Source: Rhynchonema sp. JSB1_4 (Eukaryota > Nematoda > Chromadorea > Monhysterida > Xyalidae). From it: a stretch of DNA of 64,000 nt. Positions within the stretch are counted from its first letter, which is position 1. Every line of letters begins with the position of its first letter. Where the stretch lies: assembly GCA_030248065.1 (NCBI GenBank), contig JASAMV010000742.1, forward strand, positions 1 to 64,000. Reading direction: 5' to 3'. The position numbers were made by a program, and so were the translations under genes. The notes below the pieces were generated by a model. That model worked only from the letters and a program-made list of their open reading frames with translations. It made no database searches and had not been told where the DNA came from. Below are positions 51,041-62,211 of this stretch, piece after piece.

Positions 51041-51213
51041 TTGTAATATTAGCCAAACTTCGACCACATGCGCCTCAGGACGCAGTGTTTTTATGCACGA
51101 ACAAAGCTTCGCGTGTGTGATATCATAAGCACTGCACTGTCTGGTTTAGCGCAACACAGACTTGCAGTTTACACGCTGCTAGGTTTATCACTCACTTTAT
51201 AGGACGATCAATG

Positions 51214-51290
51214 CAGAGCTGCGAAGCGCAGCGGTAGCGTGCTGTCCTGCTGAATAACAGGGCGCGTGTACGACACCGCCCATGGACATT
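51214..51290 (+). other. tRNA-like sequence (degenerate; SINE head or tRNA pseudogene)
   Basis: GCGCAGCGGTAGCG resembles a tRNA D-arm/A box. It is followed by CCTGCTGAATAACAGG, like an anticodon arm whose loop is one base too long, and by GTGTACGACACC, a poor B box. It has no proper acceptor stem, so it is not called as a tRNA gene. It could be a tRNA-derived SINE head or fragment. Confidence 0.3.
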
Positions 51291-52667
51291 ACTTTACATT
51301 ATTTTTTCAGTTTTTTTGTTTTCATATGAAACCGTGTAAAAATAGTTGGCCGCTGTGGCAAAAATGTGAATGAGTTGAATTGCATTCTCGCATTGATTGT
51401 TCAATGCAAGTTATTTCTTCAGTGGTTGGCTGGCTGGCTTTACTTTCGCCACGATGCAAAGCCCGTCGGAAAAAACAGCAAGCACATTTTGCAATACAGC
51501 ATTTTGCAACCATGTCGTGTAGAGTCGAAACTGAACGCGATAATGATACCATACGTTGTAAAAAACCTCTTTTCCAAACATCAAACTGCAACAAAAACGT
51601 TTCCAATGAACGCAGGTGGTTAAGCTGCTAATGTATACACTTTTTTCATGCTCTGAAAATGTTTTGAAGGCAAATAATAAACTTCTGAACGTGTGCCTCC
51701 GGTGCTAATCCGCAAAAAAATAGAACCAGTTCTAATCGTGAAAAGCGGATTAGCGGACACGCTAATCCGCTAACAGGCTAATCCGCTTTGCATTGTGAAT
51801 GCACACGCGTGCAGCGGATTAGCGGATTAGCGGGTGTGAAAAGTTGCTCGCCCGCTAATCCGCTAACCCGCTAATCCGCTTTTTGCATTGTGAATGCAAA
51901 AGCGTGCGCATCTCGCCCGCTAATCGGCTAATCCGCTAATCCGCTTGCATTGTGAATGCGGCCTAACCGCTGCAACCAATTCTGCAACTTGTACCATATA
52001 CTGTATTCGTGAGACGCAATTCATGTGATGTTTCGTTCTTGAATTTCTATCACGTGCATTTGTTATCATTTTGTTCAAGGTGTGTCGTTTTCTTCATCGT
52101 TTTATGTATGTTGCTTCAGTTAATCTTTTGTTCGGATCTGGCAAAGAATATTATCCGGATATTTCTTCAAATATGGACTGACGCCATGTGTGTATGTGTG
52201 TATTCGTTGCCTATTAATTAAATTAAAAAATAAATTTATTCAATGACACCAGAGTGTGGTAGATAATTCGCAGAACATCAACCCAAGACCGATGAGTCAC
52301 CAGAAAAAATACCAACTACTGTACCTACATACGTAAAGATTCGTCACCCACGCGATCAAAATACGTATAGCAAACAGCATACCACAGGTGTTTTGGGAAC
52401 AACACGTCCCATTGCCCATCGCAGCGAACCATTGTAATTGGCTTGGTTACCCAACGTTTGTTCTTATGCACAAAAATAGAGCAAGTTTGTTTTTTAAGCA
52501 GCCACCGCGGGATTTCCTTTGCGTACATACGTTGTATCACAACAACTTTCGTGCGTCACATCGTACATAACCATTGTTTCGTCAGAAGGGGACAAGGGCT
52601 AAAAAGAGCCAAATGCCGTTGTGCATTAGTCACCATGCGTATACATTGCAGTATACGGTAAAATACA

Positions 52668-53101
52668 GGTATAGTCCAACAACAGCTAACGCAGAATTTA
52701 TGGCAGCCACGCTGCCTGATTGGTAAAGCGGAAAATCCTGTGATAAGCTTGCCCGGTTTTAGACCGGAAGTTCGCAGACATTTTTTTCTTTTTCTTTTCT
52801 TTCTTCTTCTTCACTCAGACTCAGCTTATTTAACGCTTCGGTGCCTTCAAAGTTTTTTTAAATTTTTGGCTGGCAGCTACTTCATATGATTGCCTTCTTT
52901 TGTGTCGTTATGCAAAAAATTCATGCTTTGGCCACTTCTTTTTCTCTTTCTTCCTCTCGCGATTTTTGCTTGCTATTGCTACCGTAACCCAGTCGAACCA
53001 TTTCAATTTTCATGTCTGAAGCGAGCGCGCACGTTCTCCGCTTTACGGATCAGGCAGGTCCATTGCAATAAATTCTGCGTTAGCTGTTGTCGGACTATAC
53101 C
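52668..53101. mobile_element. MITE of 434 bp with about 65-bp terminal inverted repeats
   Basis: The left end GGTATAGTCCAACAACAGCT and the right end (reverse complement GGTATAGTCCGACAACAGCT) continue as inverted repeats through AACGCAGAATTTA and GCCTGAT..GTAAAGCGGA. The final TA inside the ends could be a mariner-type duplication (TA|GTCC...GGAC|TA). No coding capacity: the ORFs crossing it are short. The inner arm motif CTGCCTGATCCGTAAAGCG links it to the palindrome at 43815-43994. Confidence 0.75.
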
Positions 53102-53907
53102 GTCTCCATGTTGAGCCTGTGAATGTGGCAATTTGTGACAGAAGTTGAGAAGTTTGTCGTGCCAAGGACACGACTGCCCTTGTAGGTACTAAGCATGAGT
53201 ACTAGTTTAGATTTGAGGAAATTGGCAGTCCCCTTGGCCTTACCAAGAAAGTTATACAGTACCAGCTGCAATTTAGGCTGTTTGAGGCCTGAGCCTGCGC
53301 CGGCTCCACACAAAAAAATGCAACCTCAGTGGCGCATCCACCGAGCCTGCGCGAGGCCTATGCAAACTCGGTGGGTGCACTACTGACCTCTAATGAAGTG
53401 TGCATCTGGAGCCTGCAGGCGCAGGCCTCAAACAACCTGAGTTAGCCGATTGTACTGTACCTGTGGTTAGTGCGCTATTATTTTGTTTACGCGCTTGTTA
53501 AGCTGATCGCCATTTCTTGTTTTCATCAGGCTCCTTTCTCCTACAACAGACAAAAGTTTGATGCCAAAAATAATACCTTTCAGAATTCTCACTGATGAAG
53601 AAGTTTCGTCACTGTCCTTCATTGCACTTTTTCTTCTTGTCTCTTCTTTTTTTGAGGGTACCACATACACTCTGAAGGAGTAGAACGATCTCGACCCGTT
53701 TTTTGCGCAACCGTCATCATGTCTAACTTCAATCGATGGCTGATGGCTCGTTGTTATGCACACGGTTTTTCATGGCCAAAAGTTTAGTCTTTCAAAGGCT
53801 GTCGGATTTTCGGCCTCACTACATCGAAGGAACTGTACGTGAAAACCGGTTGAGGCGCGGGACTGGACCAACGAGCCGGTTGCCACGAAGAACAAATATG
53901 TGGTATA

Positions 53908-54175
53908 GTAAATTTCTAATTTCGTTGCCTCATGCATTTCCACAGACGCAGGAAAACTCCCGTTCGAAGTCGAGGCAGGCAACAAAATCAACACACAGTC
54001 AAACAAGCCACGCAGCTGACACACACAGCTTTTGCGACTGAAACATTCAAAACGCCCACGAGCCAGCTGCGTGGCTTGTTGACTATGTGTGTTAAGCTTG
54101 TTGTCTGCCTCGACTTCGAACGGGAGTTTTCCAGCGTCTGTGGAAATGCATGAGGCAACGAAATTAGAAATTTAC
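53908..54175. repeat. 268-bp palindrome (fold-back element)
   Basis: Arms of about 110 bases (from GTAAATTTCTAATTTCGTTG at 53908 to its complement ending at 54175) pair nearly perfectly around a loop of about 45 bases near 54020-54067. Some inner positions differ. Short ORFs through it on both strands are mirror images of each other. It may be a fold-back transposon, or a precursor of small RNAs if transcribed. Confidence 0.82.
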
Positions 54176-55664
54176 AATATGTGAAAACAAATTGTTTAAT
54201 GCGCACGTGCTGAAACAGGCAACTATATACAACTCTCATAGACAATCTGTTTGGGGTTGAATTTCAATTCAAAAGAAAAAAAGGAAAACTTGCGAAATAA
54301 TACTGGGAGGAAATCCCGACTACGCGCGCGCATGCATGCAATTCATGAAGACGTGTATGTTTCAACGTTGAAATGCTTCATCGCCAAATTTGGCATTCCA
54401 AAATATTTTACTTGTACACTCTGCACGTCAAATTTGAAACGAAATGCTGCACGCGTAATCGAGAATTCGACCCAACATCGACGGCTGAATTTGATGTATA
54501 GCGCAGCTTGTTTGTTCAACGCTTTGGGTTTCATCGAAAACACGCGGAGACACACGAAGCCATCTTCATTTTGATGTATTATGCATGTAAATGTAACCCA
54601 GGTGTTTTTGTCTCAGAATCGCGGCTGGTGGTTATCACGTGGTGCGAATTATGACGGTATCATGTTGTTGGTAACATTTTATGCGCGAGTCTCTTGCTCG
54701 GCGGTGGTTGCTTATAGCATTTGGCTCCGGCTTACGATTGATCTAATCTCGTGGCCTCGTGCAACCAAAACCCATCGGTCAGCAGTGTGGTCATGCACAT
54801 GCACTGTGTACTACCAATTGCTATGGTTGGTGTCACTGTCAACCGCCCATAATAGGACGTGATCTATATGTATGTAGTTCCATGCCACGCGTCACTCAAC
54901 GCGTGTGTGACTGACAAACGCTGCTCATAACATGGACAAGAACGTCAGCAAAAATGCAATAAAAGTTCAACGCTCGCTTGATCCCACGCCATATCAGTGA
55001 GTTCTGTCAATGTACAATTCGACGAAAATTGACAATAATAATTCAAGTGTGCTAGTCATAAGGGCCAAGAGACACTAGCTACATCTGGGAGAGGAAATGC
55101 AAGCAAACCCAGTATGAACCTCCCACCGATTGCGACTGGTTGAGCATGTCACTTGAATAACCAGAAATTGAGAACCACGCACGATGCTACATTTACAACA
55201 TTATGCGACTGTATGTCCGCCTACGTCAAAAGGACTTAGGAAATAAGTTTCAAACAATCATGTTGACGTTAGTCCGGTCGTTGTGACTCTGTCAAATGCA
55301 TTGGTGTCTTTTCAGCAGTCTTGAAAAAATTCCATTTCAAGCTGGGCCCAAGACTATAAATAAACCAGGTGGGGTGAAGCCTAGCTAAAGCACAGAAACA
55401 GTGACAGGGTGTGCACTTGTAGGTCTGTCTGTAGGTCTATATTTGGTAAAGTTCAGCCAACCCAGTTGACACCGCCCACTATCAGTTCACTTTGTACCTA
55501 CTTGCGTCACGTCCGACTACCAGTTCATGAGACTCCTGTCACAGCTCCACGTGTTTCGAAGCATTTCGAAAACGATAGAAAGAGAAATTGGCTATACCTA
55601 CTTACGCATTGTCAATTTCTCTTTTTATTGTTTTCGGAAAGTTTTGAAATACGTGGATCCATAA

Positions 55665-56253
55665 GGCCGAATTCACAATGCAGCGGTTTAGCGTGTTAGC
55701 GGGATAGCGGATTAGCGGGCCTGCTTTCTACGCACGCTTTTGCATTCACAATTGAAATTTGGAAAAGCGGATTAGCGGGTCCGCTCATGTGCGCCCGCTA
55801 ATCCGCTAACTCGCTAATCCGCTAATCCGCAAAACGCGCTTGTCTTCACAATGCGCGCTGTTTGAGTTTTTCATTTACGAAGGTAATCACCATTCATTTC
55901 ACTCAATTCTTTGATGTCGTAATAGTTTTCTTTAAAAGATAGTTTTGAACAAATTAATGCACTGATGGATGTTAAAAAGAGCTGTTTACCAAGCAGCAAA
56001 ATAGAATAAAAATACTTCCAATGAACGCAGCATGTTGTATTACCCATGTGCAAACTTATTTTATACTCTAGTACCATTTTCAAAACAAAGTAAACATTTC
56101 TGAAGACATGCCCACTACCCTAATCCGCAAAAAAATAGCTAATCCGCTACCCGCTAATCCGCTTTGCATTGTGACGCGCACGTATTTAGCGGATTAGCGG
56201 GTTAGCGGGTGTGAAAATCAGCTGACCCGCCAATCCGCATTGTGAATGCGGCC
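55665..56253. mobile_element. Second TAA element of the same family, 589 bp
   Basis: The ends GGCCGAATTCACAATGC and GCATTGTGAATGCGGCC are inverted repeats with one difference, flanked by TAA at 55662-55664 and 56254-56256. Subterminal arrays of GCGGATTAGCGGG-type words are present on both sides. The interior word CTAATCCGCAAAAAAATAG is shared with the copy at 50473-51963 (about 51705). It is therefore a shorter, independently inserted family member lacking coding capacity. Confidence 0.85.
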
Positions 56254-57210
56254 TAACAGGCGTCTCATGAGCTGATGGCTGACGACATACTGTATTTCGT
56301 GAACTTCGGATCTTCAGCTGAATGCGTTTGAACAGCTAATGATTGTGGACGAATGCAATAGGAACAGATTGGCACGTTTTCTGTGCTAATGCCAGCACTC
56401 CTCAAAACTTCTGTGCGTGCTCACTGTACTATATGTACACGCAGAGGTGTACTTCGCAAGCACGGACGTGACGTTCCCTTGCTTTATATGGATGTGATGT
56501 AGGCGACCCACGTCGATGGCTCCTTCGGCCTTTCGGCATCCTAGGAAACGCCCCAAATCTGTCCTGATGTTTCACGTGCATTCAGCACGATTTGCCACAT
56601 AGAATCTTTTTGAAAATATTTTCAGAACAGTCGAGCCCGAACGACCACAGACGTGCCATTTTTGTATGACTCAGCAAAGACATACAGTGTAATTGCAAGA
56701 ATTGTTATTAATTTCATGCTTGAATGACGCCATAGAACACTGTTTCCTCCATAAGTTTGATTGTTCTCGGCTTCCAGAAACCCTGAACCCTGAGATACTA
56801 AGTGCTTCCCTCTTACTGTCACGAGAAAAGCACGTGAGCGACATCATGACGTTGTCTTTGCACATTTCTGATAACAACGTCAGCGATTCCAGCAAAGTGC
56901 ACAGGTGACTTCATGAACTCTCCGGATGAATTGTACATGGATACTACCGTTTGTATAGTTTCCTTTTGCAAACGATTGTTCGTTTTCGCATCAATTCAAG
57001 TTCTGTTGCAGTAATGTTGGTCTGCTTTCGCAGACAGACCGAGGCGCCAGGGCTCGTCAGTGCGAACGCCTCTGGCAAATTTGCCTCCAAAAGCCCCACC
57101 AGCAGATCTTATTGCTGGTCTGTAACATCACCGCGTGCAAACTCACAAACAGAGTTCCGTCAATAGTTCTGTTACATTTCAGAATCGCAATTCCACAAAT
57201 TCAACCCAAA

Positions 57211-57450
57211 ATGTGCAAATTGACGTGCGTGGTCGTCGTGCTAATCGTGCTGATCGCAATCACCGATGCGGCATCGATCGGAGCAAAGAGATCGACGATC
57301 GATGATAAATCGATCAAAAACGATCAATTCCAATCACTGAAGCGAATGATGGCTTCATACCGATACAACGAGGAGGATGATCCATTTCTGTATTTTCAAA
57401 ATGACCACTTGCAACGTCTGTCCAAGCCGCAGTTGGCATATGGCATGTGA
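57211..57450 (+). CDS. Small secreted peptide precursor candidate (79 aa)
   Basis: The ORF begins ATG in the context CCCAAAATG and encodes a strong signal peptide (KLTCVVVVLIVLIAITDAAS) followed by a charged, Cys-free chain. Two Lys-Arg dibasic sites (GAKR and SLKR) would release a 15-residue spacer and a C-terminal peptide of about 34 residues with acidic/aromatic EEDDPFLYFQ and ending KPQLAYGM. This layout resembles a neuropeptide or peptide-hormone precursor, but the peptide matches no family I recognise, and no C-terminal amidation Gly is exposed. A possible acceptor (CATTTCAG) lies 30 bases upstream, suggesting a 5' untranslated exon. It could also be an unrelated secreted protein. Confidence 0.55.
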   Translation: MCKLTCVVVVLIVLIAITDAASIGAKRSTIDDKSIKNDQFQSLKRMMASYRYNEEDDPFLYFQNDHLQRLSKPQLAYGM

Positions 57451-58948
57451 AACATCACTGTAATTGATTGCGTGATATAGAGCACGTCGTTTATTTATGA
57501 CAATATGAGTTCAGATTAGTATCAAACAACAACATACATGTACATATCTTATGTATGGTGTTCAGGGCTACAGCAGCGCGATAGTGCAATTGCAACTGAA
57601 TAACAACATGAAAAGTACCAAAAATTGTTTAGCGGCCAGTTTGTTCCAAGATAAAATCAGTTATTGAAATCTGTTCATACGTCGTCATGCTAATGTGGTC
57701 CCTGAAAATATACCAACTTATACGTGACTGAATGCGCAAACATTACGTAATACGGTTTACTTACCACGGTTTCCACTTCCTCGTGAACAACGCCAATGAA
57801 TGAGCATGTTAAAAACGGAAATAAACACAGATTACGCAATCGCACATTAAAAGATGGCACAGATTTGGCTGTTTATTTGAACAGACGATCCTCCAAAACC
57901 ATGTTGTACCCATAACTTGGACGAGCGTGCACTCTCATAACCTTATTACACCATATGAACGGCAATAAAATCGGCGTGTATCAGCCCGGGTTAAACTGCA
58001 AACACAGACGCAGAGGAAATTTCAAACAGGAACACTTTGACAAAAACCATGTCACTCACGCTCCTCTGAGTTTGAATGCATAAAATACTGCGTGTAAAAA
58101 CATGCAAAATAGTGCGCCTCTAATCCAGTGATTTTTTCACTAGATAAACGCCCGTAAGTGTTTGTGAAATGAAAATAAACGAGCCTGGTTCACGAACATG
58201 ACGCTCCTACAATTTTCTGTAATGGCGCGGCATGTTCCATTTCACGGATGGGGTCGTCGAACAAACGTGTGAGTGCGGTTGCGTAACAAAAATTGCCTCA
58301 ATGTAATGGGATATTGATCATTTCACATAACGATGCACAACCCCCGAAAAGTGCACCGAGCAGGTCTGTTCAGTCCCTTTTACAGCATAGGCTTCTGTCC
58401 CACTGAACTTCAACGGACTGAGGGCCTCAGCATATTCCAGATAAAAACGACAAAAAATCGGAATATGAAAGAATAGCATAAAAAATTCCAAAAAAAACAT
58501 GCATGTGCGCGCCCGACCGTGTTATCACTGTTCCACTTTCCAGGCGACACACACACAAAGACCCAAATGTTGAGATTTTTTCGGTTTATTTTATTTCCTC
58601 TCTTCACTTCAGGTGTGGTCGTTTAGTTGGTGCATGCATGTACCTTTTTGCCTTTTTGCATAATCCCACCTAAATCTACTGTTATTATGTTCTTCGTTTT
58701 ACAGCAGAGGCCAACCGTTGTAAACAACGACTACAGCAATTATAGCAGAGTTTATATCGAGACTAACAACATCGTGCCATAAAAAGAAACGTTTTACTTT
58801 CTTTGCCGCGTTCACTGTCCTTCGGCGACCAAGGACTAACGGAATAATACTTTAAGCGTTGTTCTCGGATTTATTTGCCAATGTGCGTATTCTTGTCCAC
58901 ACTTCATAATAATAATTTAGTTGTTTCTTGTATTTCAGCACGTAAACC
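57451..58948. other. Intergenic region between peptide candidate and Skeletor-like gene
   Basis: About 1.5 kb without a supported exon. It presumably includes the 3' end of the small peptide gene and the promoter of the Skeletor-like gene. The acceptor-like TATTTCAG at 58931-58938 shortly before the Skeletor ATG suggests an untranslated first exon upstream. Confidence 0.45.
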
Positions 58949-61749
58949 ATGCGTTCCCGTGTCGCATTCAGTGTTGCGCTGCTGAGCGCTGTAGGTGAGA
59001 TATTTTTTCCAGAGTTACACGTTGGCTGAAAACCATCTTGCAAACGACCATTTATTACTTGATTTCAGGCTTTCTGTGCCCGACAGAGGCGAGAGAGAAC
59101 CGAGAGTTTGGTGTGCAGCTTGGCTCAATCATGAATTCGAGCTTCGACTTGTTGGGTGACATCTATCTGATCAATCGAACGCACGTTCTCGTCAGAAACT
59201 TCCATCTCAAACAAGACAGTGTCGATGGTTGTTACCTTCTTACACCTTTTACCTTCTTACGACTTTGTAGTGAGATTGAAAGTTTTGAACATCTTTTGGA
59301 CTCACTCAGATCCAATGGTCTATCGATTCTACGTATCCACCAACGCCGTAGCTGAAATCGTCACCGATATCTACGAGATTTTGGAGCACGAAAATGGCGC
59401 CTATTGCAAACCGAGGTGTACCCTTTACTGTTTTTAATCTTTATGTGCAGCCTGGAGTGACTTTTATCGGTTGTCGACTACGACGACATTACAGTAATTC
59501 TAGCAACTGGTGGTGCACCAGGCCAACATCAGTGTCAATAGAAGCGCTATACGATTGTCTTGCAGAGGTCACGACATGTCCGATGGTTTCAAGGGCTCGC
59601 ATTTTGTGTTGCGTCTGCCGAACAAAGTTGGCAAGGAGGGAGAGACGAACCACAAAGATTGGACTTGGGTTGGCGTGATCACTGAGGAGCACTGGGTGCG
59701 TTCTGCAGCCTCCCCTTGAGAATCAGGGTCGTTTTCTGTACGCTGCTCACCGGATGCTTCAATAAAACTATAAAACCATGCAACATATTCCAGCAATACT
59801 TGTCGGCTGTCAAACTCGACGACGTCCGTGCGCCCGAACCCTACTGCTGCATTCGGGACCCGGCCCGGTCGGAAGTGGGACTGGTTGGGGCATGGTACGG
59901 ATCAAAGACAGGGCCGATCGAGGTTCTCGACACGAAAACATTGTTGATACCCGACTTCAGCTTCCAGGGATCCAAACCACCGGGTGAGATTGTGCTTCTC
60001 TCTAATTTCCATGATTCATAAAGGAAAAACTAACATTTCAGATGGATGGTGGTTTGCGGGCACGGGCCTAGTGCAAAGACACACCGGCAAAAAAGCGTAT
60101 ATTGAGGGAAGGGATTCGAAAGCTTTGTGAGTGGGATGGCATGCCTTTTTGAATTTCTGTTTAAATAATTTAACATTCAAGTTTTATCTAAAAAACTTCG
60201 CCTTAATTTTCAGGCATTGCGCAATGCACAGCGACTATAACGATGTCGAAATGGTGATAACGCTGGCTGACGGCCAAACCATTTACGACATCGACTATCT
60301 GAGTGTGTACTGTTACGCGGTTGGCGTGGACTTTGGTCATATCAGATTCAAACTGCCGCCAAAAGTATTCGTGCCGCCTCACATACCGCCGGTCAGGGAC
60401 GAACCGCCAACGGTAGATGCAAAGTCAATCTTATGGCAAAATAATTTTTCAAAAAAAGGATAAAAAGTGCACTTTTTCAGGCTGGTGTTCTCGCTTGGCC
60501 CCGACCTCGACTGATCAAAATCCCGAAATCCAAGAACAGTGTGGTCACATTCAAGTTTGCGCGCGGTCCACCTGGTGGCGCGAGGGCCCGGGCTATGAGA
60601 AGTACGAATTCTGCTAGATTTCGAGTTCCAAAAGCATTCGTTTCGTAATGCACGAAATTCAACGAGAGAATTAGTATCAAATCTGATGACTGGGCCGCAT
60701 AGGTTCGGCTCTATCTTGGTCACTTGACCTTTTCTGGTTCCATCTGATGATCAGCGTAGCCAAATTTATCACCAACAAATTCCCTGATTTCTTGATCACA
60801 GACGTGTGCCAAGAGTTGCGTTCGGTGTGGTATGTTGACGGTGAGATAACGCCCGAGATTTGGTTGTTGCGCGGTCACACGTACATCTTCGATCCACATG
60901 GTGGCAGTGACCATCCACTGTATTTGACCAGTGAGGAAACGGGCGGTTGGGCGCTGAAACCATTGTTGGATAAACGGGTGCGTATTTTGATTGTTTTTGT
61001 TTTTGTTTTTGGGCTGTTTCAGTGTTTGTGTTTTTACCGATGCATTAGAATTGTATGGCAGCGGGTCTGCCGATTGTAGGAAGCTAAACAATGTGTCGAT
61101 GGGCATGATAACAGCGGGACTCACTCTCATGGGTCACGACGGAATCCAGACCGAATCTCCGGTTTCGATGACAAATTTTTAATCCGAATTCAAAGTCCAA
61201 ATAGCGAGTTTTTGTGTCATAAACGTAACAAAGTAGGCATGATCAATTCAAATTGTAACAGTTGGTATCGAACTACGCCGGCGAGGATGGCAAGAGCTAC
61301 GGACCGGAGTGTGAGTTCAGGCAGCAATCGAATTCGGTGCGACCCGATGACTACGACACGTTTGGTGAATACGCCCAACGGCTGAATGAGGTATACATTA
61401 TGCACGCTTATGCATTTTGAATCGGTGATGTTTCACATGGGTAGAAGAACGATATTTTGATGAACATAGTGGTCCGAATGGCATGCATAGTTTGGTAAAA
61501 AATGCGTCTGTGTTGCTGTTCAGGTATGCCACGACGGCCAAGGCAAGGTAATTGAATGGACCGTACCCGATGACGCACCGAACATGTTGTATTATGGGGT
61601 GAGTTTTAGGCCTTAAGACTTTCAATCTGTGAAAGACCATCATAATGCTGTGTTCGTCTCTACAGTCCTACAAGGCCTACAGCATGGGCGGTCCCATGAA
61701 AGTGTGCAACGAAATCAAAGGCACTGCTGAAGCACCAGAATGTTTGTGA
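58949..61749 (+). CDS. Skeletor-like protein with two DM13 domains (551 aa, 13 exons)
   Basis: Exons 58949-58994, 59069-59227, 59271-59415, 59566-59695, 59794-59983, 60042-60126, 60214-60412, 60481-60601, 60802-60981, 61049-61161, 61262-61390, 61524-61598 and 61666-61749 join in phase (1656 nt). The start gives a signal peptide (RVAFSVALLSAVGFLCP). Residues about 27-160 form DM13 domain 1 (GVQLGSIMNSSFDLLGDIYL, later SHFVLRLPNKVG and WTWVGV). About 175-300 form DM13 domain 2 (GAWYGSKTGPIEVLDTKTLL, DGWWFAGTG, ADGQTIYDIDYLSVYCY). A Pro-rich linker with PPKVFVPPHIPPV follows. The C-terminal part has RGHTYIFDPHGGSDHPLYLT, GGWALKP, GEYAQRLNEVCHDGQGKVIE and MLYYG, like the segment that follows the DOMON domain in Skeletor proteins. 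DM13 is proposed to be an electron-transfer domain; Skeletor proteins are chromosomal/extracellular matrix proteins. Only about 40 residues (exon 8) lie where the DOMON domain is expected, so it is missing or its exons were not recognised. The exon 9-10 junction (60981/61049) is the least certain. Confidence 0.8.
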
Positions 61750-62031
61750 TCTCTGACACTCGCATGCACACGCATGTTTTGCATTTCTCACGCCAAAAGT
61801 GTTTTGTCTTTCTGCCAAAAGAGATCAGTACACAGTTTTCTGTAATTATGCCTTCACTTTATGTTTGCATTTTTATCAGTATTAGTTTTGAAAGGTGTAT
61901 GAAAACTACCCAAAGATATGTACACAAATGTCGAAAACTCGCCTGCATGTGGGAGAAGGGATTGCTATCCGCAATATCGTACAGTAACAGAATCATGAGG
62001 AGAAAAAATGAAAGAATCGACAAGTATCAAC

Positions 62032-62037
62032 AATAAA
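62032..62037 (+). terminator. Polyadenylation signal of the Skeletor-like gene
   Basis: AATAAA occurs about 280 bases after the stop codon, in CAACAATAAATAATAAAATC. It lies just 24 bases before the end of the convergent minus-strand coding exon, so the 3' untranslated regions probably overlap. Confidence 0.5.
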
Positions 62038-62060
62038 TAATAAAATCAATCAATTCAGTA

Positions 62061-62211
62061 TCAGTACATGAGCACAGCTCCATCCATGGGTATTCCCTTT
62101 GAGTGTTTCTTGTCGTGTCGCCTGATCACCATCGAGGCAAATGACAGCAACGTGAAGATGACCGCAAAATCGATGCACGCACCAACCATCATCCAGAATG
62201 AATAGCCGAGC
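62061..62211 (-). CDS. Last coding exon of a multi-span membrane protein (partial)
   Basis: After the minus-strand acceptor TTAATTCCAG, the exon starts in phase 2 and encodes 49 residues before TGA (62061-62063). One long hydrophobic segment (YSFWMMVGACIDFAVIFTLL followed by SFASMVI) is followed by a basic tail (RRHDKKHSKG) and ends GAVLMY. A final transmembrane helix with a short basic cytoplasmic tail is typical of four-span proteins such as claudin-like or Clc-like families, but the exon is too short to decide. Upstream exons should lie at higher coordinates or beyond the window; none was recognised. It converges on the Skeletor-like gene. Confidence 0.6.

Larger units (their letters stand above)
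50473..51963. mobile_element. Non-autonomous DNA element with TAA duplication (PIF/Harbinger-like), 1491 bp
   Basis: The ends GGCCGCATTCACAATGC form perfect inverted repeats, flanked by TAA at 50470-50472 and 51964-51966. A 3-bp TAA/TTA duplication is typical of PIF/Harbinger elements. Each end continues into 170-240 bp of irregular minisatellite built from GCGGATTAGCGG and GCGGGTTAGCGG on the left and the complements on the right, interrupted by further copies of the CATTCACAATG terminal motif. The interior holds no transposase. It contains a nested 35-bp inverted repeat (50901-51040) and a tRNA-like stretch (about 51214-51285). Superfamily assignment rests on the duplication only. Confidence 0.85.
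49854..57210. other. Repeat-rich intergenic region
   Basis: About 7.3 kb between Caskin and the small peptide gene contains two TAA elements, one 434-bp MITE, one 268-bp palindrome and no supported protein-coding exon. The 107-codon ORF at 54251-54574 has no recognisable domain. The upstream part of the peptide gene, including any 5' untranslated exon, must lie near the right end. Confidence 0.55.

Noticed and set aside
50473..51963. CRISPR-like array of short repeats
   Set aside because: The repeats are irregular, overlapping and without spacers, lie symmetrically at the ends of a mobile element, and the window is eukaryotic.
54251..54574. 107-codon plus-strand ORF next to the 268-bp palindrome
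   Set aside because: Considered as a transposase fragment, but no catalytic or zinc-finger motif is visible and a competing minus-strand ORF covers the same bases.
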